From NCBI RefSeq assembly GCF_017301635.1, contig NZ_CP071091.1:4166001-4230000 (forward strand): a stretch of DNA of 64,000 nucleotides. Direction: 5' to 3'. A program made the translations under genes and the position numbers. This document shows, one piece after another, positions 51,001 through 57,182 of the stretch. Source of the stretch: Myxococcus landrumus. GTDB taxonomy: Bacteria; Myxococcota; Myxococcia; Myxococcales; Myxococcaceae. How positions within the stretch are numbered: the first letter of the stretch is position 1; every line of letters begins with the position of its first letter. Under the pieces are notes generated by a model. That model was not told the DNA's origin. It worked only from the letters and a program-made list of their open reading frames with translations, and did not search any database.

Positions 51001-51926
51001 TGCAGGTGGCTGGACTGACGGCTGTGACGTCCATGGCGGCGGGTGCCGGTCATTCGCTGGCGGTGCGTCAGGATGGCACTGTGTGGGCCTGGGGGGAGAA
51101 CTCCTCCGGACAGCTCGGCGATGGCACGTACACCTCACGCCTGGTTCCGATACAGGTGCCCGGGTTGACGGACGTCGTGGCCGTGGCGACGGGCTCCCTC
51201 CACTCGCTGGCGTTGAAGTCCGATGGAACGGTGTGGACCTGGGGCTCGAACTTCAACGGGCAGCTTGGCAATGGCACGGGCACTCCGCGCCTCTCGGCGG
51301 GACAAGTGCCCGGCCTCACGGGGGTGACAGCGGTGTCGGTGGGCGTCACTCACACGCTGGTGCTGAAGTCTGATGGCACCGTGTGGGCCTGGGGCACCAA
51401 CGGCGATGGCCAGCTCGGGGACGGCACCACGACCTCGCGCCCCACTCCGATTCAGGTGCCCGGACTGGCGGGAGCCACGACCGTGACCGCGGGCTCGATG
51501 GGCCAGAGCATGGTCGTGCTCGGCGACGGGACGCTGTGGGCCTGGGGCTACAACTACTACGGCCAGCTCGGGACGGGTGGCGGCTCGAGCCGCACCCCGG
51601 TGCAGGTGCCCGCCCTGACGGATGTCGTTTCCGTCGCCAGCGCGGATGGCTTCTCGCTGGCGGTGCGTCAGGACGGCACTGTGTGGACCTGGGGCAACAA
51701 CAACAAGGGCCAGCTCGCCGAGGGCACATCCACGGTGATGCCCCGGTACTCCCCGGGCCAGGTGAGCAATCTGGAAGGCGCCAGCACCGCCCATGCCGGC
51801 AATGGGTTCGCACTGGTGCGAATGAGCGATGGCACCTTGCGCGCCTGGGGTGACAACAGCACGGATGCCATTGGAGTGGGGGCCTCGTCCCAGCGCTCCA
51901 CGCCTGGGCTCGTCCCGCTGTTCTAA
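48081..51926 (+). CDS. RCC1-repeat lipoprotein with 21 blade units and a beta-sandwich domain
   Basis: A 1281-residue lipoprotein. The ATG at 48081 (upstream GGGAAG) starts a signal peptide that ends in LMGAC. An upstream in-frame start at 47853 lies before the signal peptide and is rejected. About 165 residues follow as a beta-sandwich of a kind common in secreted myxobacterial enzymes (CTSGSYEERDDLAFAVAG). Then come 21 RCC1 units, DGTVWAWG...GQLGDGT; unit 21 is degenerate (DGTLRAWGDNSTDAIG). The linkers after units 7 and 14 diverge (PAPLAKRTASMTLSDG; PVAVTAVDGLQAVSARSG), which implies three seven-bladed propellers. Role: surface binding, unknown ligand. Confidence 0.92.
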   Translation: MRPRRDRWKGIHATLLAALLMGACGPGRGESQQPHGEELRTSASPLVAMATYDATLKVPRCSSVAEGCDTGSLVNGRALLGPEPNHPNTLGGTCADGASGTYHADESLDRVKVYTTDGSNLAPGKQVTLEATVWAYSSYSSDKLDLYYTADASNPSWTFIATLTPTGSGAQTLKTTYTLPSGANVQAVRSAFRYGGTAGTCTSGSYEERDDLAFAVAGTPPPPTPHSRSVPMSTRLGASARHSVMLRLDGTVWTWGDNDYGQLGDGLTVARTTPGPVPGLANMVAVGAGASHTLALRSDGTVWAWGYNLAGQLGDGTGTHRRTPVQVSGLTSAVALSVGSNHTLALKSDGTVWGWGSNGNAQLGDGSVTDRRTPVQVFGLSGVKSIAAGATHSMAVKSDGSVWAWGMNTAGKLGDGTDTQRLRPVQVLGLTGVTTVSAGENQSLALKTDGTLWAWGSNGSGELGDGSGMHQSTPVRVLALSGVKAIHAGWQHSLALKSDGTLWTWGANASGQLGDGTTTQRATPVQVLALTEGEALAASVHHSLVLRDDESLWAWGGNTHGQLGDGSTTQRLTPVPAPLAKRTASMTLSDGTVLALDADGFLWGWGSNAQGQLGGATPQVHQGSPVQVPGLKKVKSVSLGALHALVARHDGTVWSWGNNSVGQLGDGTTFSHTTPAVVPGLSDVVAVSAGSTHSLALKADGTVWAWGTNDFGQLGDGGSTQRTSPVQVLGLTGVKAISAGTYYSLALKSDGTVWAWGANDQGQLGSPASSSRTSPVQVAGQTGVTAIAAGSSHTLALKADGTVWAWGYNADGQLGLGSATSYRPTPTQVSTLTGVVGIAAGNSSLAVRQDGTVWAWGPNNAGELGDGTVTRRLTPVQTSGLTGAKAVGIQSTVGMALDAEGKLWAWGSSRGQFGDGSSMRLAPVAVTAVDGLQAVSARSGSVLALKSDGTLWAWGANSLGQLGDGTTKQRITPMQVAGLTAVTSMAAGAGHSLAVRQDGTVWAWGENSSGQLGDGTYTSRLVPIQVPGLTDVVAVATGSLHSLALKSDGTVWTWGSNFNGQLGNGTGTPRLSAGQVPGLTGVTAVSVGVTHTLVLKSDGTVWAWGTNGDGQLGDGTTTSRPTPIQVPGLAGATTVTAGSMGQSMVVLGDGTLWAWGYNYYGQLGTGGGSSRTPVQVPALTDVVSVASADGFSLAVRQDGTVWTWGNNNKGQLAEGTSTVMPRYSPGQVSNLEGASTAHAGNGFALVRMSDGTLRAWGDNSTDAIGVGASSQRSTPGLVPLF

Positions 51927-52314
51927 TCGCTGAGCGCAGAGCTCGGCGACGAGTGAAGACGGAGCCGAGGTTCTGAGGAGGCCATTGCCTTCGCGGAGCC
52001 TCGGCTCGACTCGTCCTTCCTCCGGGCAGAAGCGCTGGGAGCAAGACTCGGCGCCATTCAACGCACTGGATGCCTGTGGCAGCAAGCGCAGTCAGCCAGT
52101 ACCTCGGGCCGAGTCGCCGAACGAGCCCAACCCGTACCGTCACTCCCAAGAAAAGCATGCGCCCCCGGAGCGGGTACTTCGTGGGGACGCGCTGTCCGTC
52201 CGCGTGCCAGGGATTCTACCTCTGCTGGGGTATGGACATTGGAGCGCGTCCGCCAGGCCATTTCCTATCAGCGGCCCCTAGAACACAAAGCTCGTACTTG
52301 ATAGGCAATCCTGC
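51927..52314. other. Intergenic region after the second RCC1 gene
   Basis: About 390 bp. It contains the inverted repeat GAGCCGAGG (51962-51970) / CCTCGGCTC (51999-52007), flanked by GACGAG / CTCGTC, a possible terminator with a long loop. I see no gene. The last 100 bp are the leader of the small lipoprotein and include an AT-richer stretch. Confidence 0.5.
51962..52007. terminator. Long-loop inverted repeat after the second RCC1 gene
   Basis: Nine-bp arms GAGCCGAGG and CCTCGGCTC with a 28-nt loop, 35 bp after the stop. There is no U-tract. Weak candidate terminator. Confidence 0.35.
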
Positions 52315-52641
52315 ATGCTCACTTCCCCTACGCGAGTCCTCTTCATCGCAACACTCCTCTTTCTTTCGGCATGTGGATTCGACTCATCTGGCAGTTGTAC
52401 CGACACGAACTGCGCCAACTACACATCACAGGGAGCCGCGCAGGCTGCCTTTGATGATGACCCTGAATGCCGAGCCGACCTCGACGCCGACAAGGACCAG
52501 ATTGCCTGCGAAGAGCCTGGCAACAGTGTGAGGTCGTGCTCGTCTACATCTGCGTGTGGTTGCTCCAACAAGACGAAGGCAGCGTGTGGCGGAGATGCCT
52601 GCTGTCGATGGGTCGTCGGCCAAGGTTGTGGGTGCCGCTAA
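52315..52641 (+). CDS. Small Cys-rich lipoprotein with an Excalibur-like domain
   Basis: A 108-residue lipoprotein with LLFLSAC as the lipobox. The segment NCANYTSQGAAQAAFDDDPECRADLDADKDQIACEE matches the Excalibur calcium-binding pattern (shown here in parts): NCANYTSQGAAQAAF and DLDADKDQIACE. The C-terminal 35 residues hold many further Cys (CSSTSACGCSNKTKAACGG). The domain is known as an extracellular calcium-binding module. It stands alone between the second RCC1 gene and the WYL/epoxide hydrolase operon. The ribosome site is weak. Confidence 0.75.
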   Translation: MLTSPTRVLFIATLLFLSACGFDSSGSCTDTNCANYTSQGAAQAAFDDDPECRADLDADKDQIACEEPGNSVRSCSSTSACGCSNKTKAACGGDACCRWVVGQGCGCR

Positions 52642-52867
52642 GCGCACAACACCCGGAGTCAACCGCGGCTTCGGATAGAGTAGCAGGGTCCACGCTCCTC
52701 ACATCGAGCGCGGGCATTGCCCTGCAGTTGGCGCATCCCGAAGTCGCAGTGGCTCGGTCGGGAGCAAGTCGGTCTCGAGGCCAGCCTGCTCAGCGCGGCG
52801 CACAAGCGACACCTACGGCTTCGCGCGCCCAACCAGGCGGGGTGACGTGCAAGGAACCGTGAATCAA

Positions 52868-53575
52868 TCACGGCGGCGGCACCGAGTCGGGATACAGGCG
52901 CTCCCATTCTTCCCGCCATTCCCGCGCCAGCACGGCCCGCTTGCGACCGTAGCGGGCCTCGGTCGCCGAGGCCGCGGTGATGCGGTCGACGCGGAAATGG
53001 CGGAAGGCCTGGCGCAGGCAGCACCAGGCGGCAACGAGCTGTTTGCCCTCGTGAAACGCGAGCTGCACGGGCCAGATGTCGCGCTGGCTCGGTTGGCCCT
53101 TCCCGTCGGCGTACACGATGAGGAGCGCCTTCTCTTCGCGAATGGCCCGGCGCACGAGGCCGAGCACCGGGACGGACGAAACCCCGCCGCGCATCAGGAT
53201 GGGCCAGAGCCCGGTGTCCTTTATCCGGTCGCGCAGATCTTCTGGCGAGGCGGTGGCGATCTTGCCCAGCGCATTGCGCGCCGCCCCGGCAAGGCCGGCG
53301 TCCGGCTGGGCCTCGACCCAGCGGGAGCCGAGCACCAGCGCCTCGAGTTCCTCGGCCGTGAACATCAGCGGCGGCAGGAAGAAGCCCGGCTTCAGCATAT
53401 AGCCCACGCCCGCCTCGCCAACGATGGGCGCGCCAAGACCGATGAGCGTCCGCACGTCGCGATAGAGCGTGCGCACGGAAACACCCTGTTCCTCGGCCAG
53501 CGCCGCCGCCGTGACGGGGCGGCGGTGCCGACGAAGTGCGTCCATGACGGCGAAGAGTCGTTCGGTCTTGTCCAT
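52868..53575 (-). CDS. YafY-type HTH/WYL-domain regulator
   Basis: A 235-residue regulator. The N-terminal HTH_11 winged helix (residues 1-60, TERLFAVMDALRRHRRPVTA and SVRTLYRDVRTL) is followed by a WYL domain (about 135-220, with LLIVYADGKGQPSQRDIWPVQ and WCCLRQAFRHFRVDRI). WYL domains sense ligands or nucleic acids. The ATG at 53575 is used because the residues upstream are not family-like. It follows the epoxide hydrolase gene by 13 bp on the same strand, so it is the second cistron of an autoregulated operon. A palindrome lies upstream of the first gene. Confidence 0.9.
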   Translation of the reverse strand: MDKTERLFAVMDALRRHRRPVTAAALAEEQGVSVRTLYRDVRTLIGLGAPIVGEAGVGYMLKPGFFLPPLMFTAEELEALVLGSRWVEAQPDAGLAGAARNALGKIATASPEDLRDRIKDTGLWPILMRGGVSSVPVLGLVRRAIREEKALLIVYADGKGQPSQRDIWPVQLAFHEGKQLVAAWCCLRQAFRHFRVDRITAASATEARYGRKRAVLAREWREEWERLYPDSVPPP

Positions 53576-53588
53576 GCGCGGGCGCGGC

Positions 53589-54713
53589 TCACCTGATGGT
53601 GCCATAGAAGGCCCGGATATCGGCCGCGTAGTGCTCCGGCGCCTCGAGCGCTGGGAAGTGCCCGGCCTGCCGCGCCTCGGTCCAGTGGACAAGGTTCTGC
53701 AAGTGCCGTTCGCCCCAGGCGCGTGGGGCGGGATTGTCGACGTCGGCGGGCACCAGCACGCCCTGCTTCACGTCGTGGCGGGGCATCGGCAGCATCAGTT
53801 CCTGATCGGCGAAGGCTTCTTTGTACAGCCGAACCGATGAACCAATCGTCTGGGTGAACCAGTAGACCGAGAGCAGCGTACAGAGGTCGTCGAGCGAATA
53901 GACCGACTCGAGGCGGCCGTTCTGCAACCGGCTCACGCCGTGAAACTTCTCGATGATCCACGACGCCAGGCCCGCGGGTGAGTCGTTGAGGCCGACCGCG
54001 AGCGACTGCGGCTTGGTTCCGTGAAGCATGACGTAGGCGCCCTGCGTGAGGTTCCACAGGTCGACGCGCCGGAAGTAGTCCACTTCCTCGGGCGTCGGAG
54101 CCTCCGGTCGCGGGTACCCCGAAAAGACGTTGAGGTAGTGCGCACCCAGCAGGCGGCCGGGATGGTTGCGGACCAGACTGAAGCAGACCCCGGAGCCCAG
54201 GTCCGAGCACGAGACGAGGAACTTCTCGTAGCCCAGCCGGGTCATCAGCTCGGCCCAGAGATGCCCCATGCGGCTCATGTTCATGCCCTTCTTCGTCGGC
54301 CGGCCCGAGAAGCCGAAGCCCTGCATCGAGGGGACGATGACGTCGAACGACACCCCGTTTCGCTCGGCGGTGAGCAGCGGGATGAGCGGAAGGAACTCGA
54401 CGAAGTTCGATGGCCAGCCATTGGCAAGGACGATGGGGATGCGGGTTTCGCCCTGCCCCGGCGCATGAACGAAATGGACCTTCTCGCCATCGACCTCCTC
54501 GATGAACTGCGGAATCGCGTTGAGGCGCTGCTCGGCGGTGCGCCAGTCGAACCGCTCCGCCCAGTGGGTGACCAACCGCCTGAGCAGCTCGACATCGGTG
54601 CCATCGTCCCAGCCGACGCCTTCAACCGCCGCGGGGAAGCGAGTTGCCTTCAGCCGCGCCCGAAGGTCGGCGAGCTCGGAATCGGAAATGGAAAGGGTGA
54701 AGGGTTTGTGCAT
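53589..54713 (-). CDS. Epoxide hydrolase paralogue (EHN family) with altered motifs
   Basis: A 374-residue EHN-type alpha/beta hydrolase, close in length and layout to the enzyme at 7952. The oxyanion motif reads NGWPSNF where HGWP is normal, and the nucleophile region is SCSDLGSG instead of GGDxG; the Asp nucleophile and the C-terminal His (AGHFPALEAPE) are kept. It may have changed specificity or reduced activity. The gene is first in an operon with a WYL regulator, separated by 13 bp. An inverted repeat lies 22-42 bp upstream of its start. Confidence 0.87.
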   Translation of the reverse strand: MHKPFTLSISDSELADLRARLKATRFPAAVEGVGWDDGTDVELLRRLVTHWAERFDWRTAEQRLNAIPQFIEEVDGEKVHFVHAPGQGETRIPIVLANGWPSNFVEFLPLIPLLTAERNGVSFDVIVPSMQGFGFSGRPTKKGMNMSRMGHLWAELMTRLGYEKFLVSCSDLGSGVCFSLVRNHPGRLLGAHYLNVFSGYPRPEAPTPEEVDYFRRVDLWNLTQGAYVMLHGTKPQSLAVGLNDSPAGLASWIIEKFHGVSRLQNGRLESVYSLDDLCTLLSVYWFTQTIGSSVRLYKEAFADQELMLPMPRHDVKQGVLVPADVDNPAPRAWGERHLQNLVHWTEARQAGHFPALEAPEHYAADIRAFYGTIR

Positions 54714-55138
54714 CCCAAGGTTGTGCCCCAGGTGTGCTGACAGGGCATGTCAGCAGTGATTCGGTCACACGCTCGCCCAACCCAGTTCGCAAGAAGGCAG
54801 AGAAGCAGCGCAAGCGGATGGTCACCGTCCGGTCAGGGATGGGGCGTGCCCGGTGGGTGAGGCGCACCCCAACCCCCAGACATCAACCCGTGCCAAGGAC
54901 GAGTCCCGTGGATGACTTCCTTTGTGGCGACCGACGCGCCTCTGGGTCCAAACCCTCCCGCTGGTGACCTGGCCCCACCCGAGTGGAGAAGGCACTCCTT
55001 CAATCAAACCGTGACACCAGAGTCCTCACGACCCCTCCCCCAAAGACTGCCCCGCGTGAAAAGCGACATGACCAGCTTGCAGCCACACGACACCCTCCCT
55101 TTAATTTCCGCAGCCAAATCCAAACCCAGGAGTTCCCC
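54714..55138. other. Divergent spacer upstream of the epoxide hydrolase/WYL operon and the Cys-repeat lipoprotein
   Basis: About 425 bp. It holds the operator-like palindrome at 54735-54755 and the two opposed promoters. Short open frames have no ribosome site or protein-like composition. I see no gene. Confidence 0.55.
54735..54755. promoter_or_regulatory. Operator-like palindrome upstream of the epoxide hydrolase/WYL operon
   Basis: TGCTGACA (54735-54742) and TGTCAGCA (54748-54755) are exact 8-bp arms with a 5-bp centre (GGGCA). It lies 22-42 bp from the epoxide hydrolase start. Position and symmetry suit the WYL regulator. Confidence 0.6.
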
Positions 55139-55633
55139 ATGAGGCTTATTCCGTTTGCCTTCCTGACCCTCTCACTGATGGCCTGCGGCTCGCCGGAGCC
55201 CTTGCAGCACCAGGAGCCTTTGGAGGCAGCCGCGCAAGAGGAGTCGGGGCCCACGGAAGAAGCGTGGAGTCAGGCGGAGTCCGCCGAAGTAGCGGGCGAG
55301 GTGTCCTCGCTGGCATGCGTCAAGCGTTGCTCGGGTGGCCTCAGCAATGGCCAGTCCTGCGTCTCTGACGCCACTTGCGGCAAGACGTGCTCAGGTGGCC
55401 TCAGCAATGGCCAGTCCTGCGTCTCCGACGCCTCTTGCGGCAAGACGTGCTCAGGAGGCCTCAGCAATGGCCAGTCCTGCTTCTCCGACGCCTCTTGCGG
55501 CAAGACGTGCTCAGGTGGCTCGGCCAATGGCCAGTCTTGCTCCGTGAGCTCCCAATGTCCCAATGGGTTCTGCGTTTCGCATTTCTGCATCACGCATCTC
55601 TGCATCACGCATCTCTGCGTGACCTACTGCTGA
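55139..55633 (+). CDS. Cys-rich lipoprotein with 20-residue tandem repeats
   Basis: A 164-residue lipoprotein. AGGAG precedes the ATG at 55139, and the lipobox is SLMAC. After a Glu-rich spacer, four copies of CSGGLSNGQSCVSDASCGKT follow, the fourth diverged (CSGGSANGQSCSVSSQCPNG), then a C-terminal CITHLCITHLC. Each repeat has three or four Cys and resembles disulfide-rich modules in myxobacterial surface proteins. The repeats are also nearly identical at the DNA level. Role unknown. A strong bidirectional hairpin follows it. Confidence 0.8.
   Translation: MRLIPFAFLTLSLMACGSPEPLQHQEPLEAAAQEESGPTEEAWSQAESAEVAGEVSSLACVKRCSGGLSNGQSCVSDATCGKTCSGGLSNGQSCVSDASCGKTCSGGLSNGQSCFSDASCGKTCSGGSANGQSCSVSSQCPNGFCVSHFCITHLCITHLCVTYC
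55328..55567 (+). repeat. Four tandem 60-bp repeats in the Cys-rich lipoprotein gene
   Basis: Units start at 55328, 55388, 55448 and 55508. Units 1-3 differ at only a few bases, while the fourth is clearly diverged. Near-identity of the DNA as well as the protein implies recent expansion. Confidence 0.8.
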
Positions 55634-55710
55634 AGCGGACCCGAAGCGGATGGAGCTGCCCCCACCTGCGCTTGCCCCAGCTCCACGGACAGCGGGGTCA
55701 CGCAGGTTGA

Positions 55711-55747
55711 GCGACCTGCTCCAGCACCAAAGACTGGAGCAGGTCGC
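55711..55747. terminator. 14-bp perfect bidirectional hairpin
   Basis: GCGACCTGCTCCAG (55711-55724) and CTGGAGCAGGTCGC (55734-55747) pair perfectly with a 9-nt loop. It lies between the stops of the Cys-rich lipoprotein and the convergent DUF1552 gene. There is no U-tract, but this is the strongest hairpin in the window. Confidence 0.75.
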
Positions 55748-55757
55748 CATCATTCAC

Positions 55758-57182
55758 TCAGGCGATGAGCTCGGAGAGCACGCCCTTGGTCAGCGCCGGG
55801 TCGCCGAAGTCGTCCAGGTTCCCGCCAGCCGCGTTCCTCAGCCCCACGGCGGTGCCAATCGTGTTCAGCATCCGGTTGTGGTTGGGATTGCCGCCGCCCG
55901 ACGCCTCGACGTAGACGCCCTGCTTGAAGAAGCCATTGCAGCTCCCCGCCAGGACGAAGGGCACGCTGCGCGCCGAGTGAGCCGGCCCGTTGCCCAGGTC
56001 GTTGTACCAGACAGCCACGCCGTGCTCGATGAGTCGCTTCCCGTCCGGCATCTGGTAGGCCACCAGCCGGTCCAAGAGGTGCTTGAAGGTGCTCGCGAAC
56101 TGCACGTCCACGTGGTGGTGCAGCAGGTCCGAGCCAGTGATGATGCCGCCGCTGGAGTCGTGCGACGAGCGACGGTGGGACACGTAATGGAAGTTCTCCA
56201 TCAACTGTCCCGTGTCCGGGTTGCGGTAGCGCGTGTCGCCGTCGTTGCCGTTGCCCACCTGGATGACGGCCGCGCGGTTGGTGCCGCACGCCATCGCCAT
56301 CACGGCGATGTCCATGTGCAGCCTGGCGGTGGCGAGCACCTCGGTGCCGTCCGTGCTGTCATAGCCGGGCGCCTGCTGCTGGAGGATGAGCTCCTGGTCC
56401 GCGCGCATGCGGCAGCTCAGGGCGACCTCCAGGTCCCGGACGTTGGACAGGTGCAGGTCCAGGCGCTCATGGTCGGACGCGCTCAGCTCGGGACGCTGCT
56501 GGAGCGCCTGGAGCTGGGCCTTCACCAGGTCGTTCACGCTGCGCTGCCGGACGAGGAGCTGCTCGCGAGCCTCGGGAGTCAGACCTCCCGGGCCGCCAAT
56601 CATCGTCTGGTACGCATTCCACGGGTCATGCAGCGCGGCCCGGCGCACGTTGCTGCTCCGGTAGGAGAGGCAGGGCCCCCCGAGCCAACCGCCTCGCCGG
56701 CCCGCGTAGAAGACGAGCGAGTCACGCTGCTGCGGGTTGAGCTCTCGGCCGATGCGGTGGTCGATGGACTCGCCTCCGGACTCGGAGTCGCCGCCCGCGC
56801 CCTCCACCACGGGGCCTCGAGCGGTCAGCCCCTGCAGGGCGCCTCGGGCGTGGCCATCCCCGTAGTTGTAGTCCTTCATGTTGACGTTGCGCACCAGGAG
56901 CAGGTTCGCGCGGTGGTCATTGAGCACGCCCACGGCCCGCCCGGCGATGCTCTCCGCGGTGAGAGCCCCCAGGGTGCGCGGCCAGAAGCGCTCCGGCTCC
57001 GCGCCAAGCTCCGACGTCGTCTGGGCCGAGGCGACGCCGTTGGCCTGCCGGAAGAAGATGGCGAACGGCAGCGCCCCCGAGTCCGCCGCGCGAGCGGTCC
57101 TCGGCATCAGCCCCTCGAGAAACGGCAGGCTCAGCATCGTCCCGCCCAGGCCCTTCAACACCATCCGGCGACTCAGCTTCAT
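55758..57182 (-). CDS. DUF1552-domain protein with Tat signal
   Basis: A 474-residue exported protein. The N-terminus KLSRRMVLKGLGGTMLSL is a twin-arginine signal. The rest is a DUF1552 domain (HYVSHRRSSHDSSG and HGVAVWYNDLGNG among its conserved segments), a relative of sulfatase/alkaline-phosphatase-like folds. It lies in an operon with a DUF1592 gene whose stop overlaps its ATG (ATGA). The pair is common in Planctomycetes and myxobacteria; its chemistry is unknown. Folded export by Tat suggests a metal or other cofactor. Confidence 0.9.
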   Translation of the reverse strand: MKLSRRMVLKGLGGTMLSLPFLEGLMPRTARAADSGALPFAIFFRQANGVASAQTTSELGAEPERFWPRTLGALTAESIAGRAVGVLNDHRANLLLVRNVNMKDYNYGDGHARGALQGLTARGPVVEGAGGDSESGGESIDHRIGRELNPQQRDSLVFYAGRRGGWLGGPCLSYRSSNVRRAALHDPWNAYQTMIGGPGGLTPEAREQLLVRQRSVNDLVKAQLQALQQRPELSASDHERLDLHLSNVRDLEVALSCRMRADQELILQQQAPGYDSTDGTEVLATARLHMDIAVMAMACGTNRAAVIQVGNGNDGDTRYRNPDTGQLMENFHYVSHRRSSHDSSGGIITGSDLLHHHVDVQFASTFKHLLDRLVAYQMPDGKRLIEHGVAVWYNDLGNGPAHSARSVPFVLAGSCNGFFKQGVYVEASGGGNPNHNRMLNTIGTAVGLRNAAGGNLDDFGDPALTKGVLSELIA

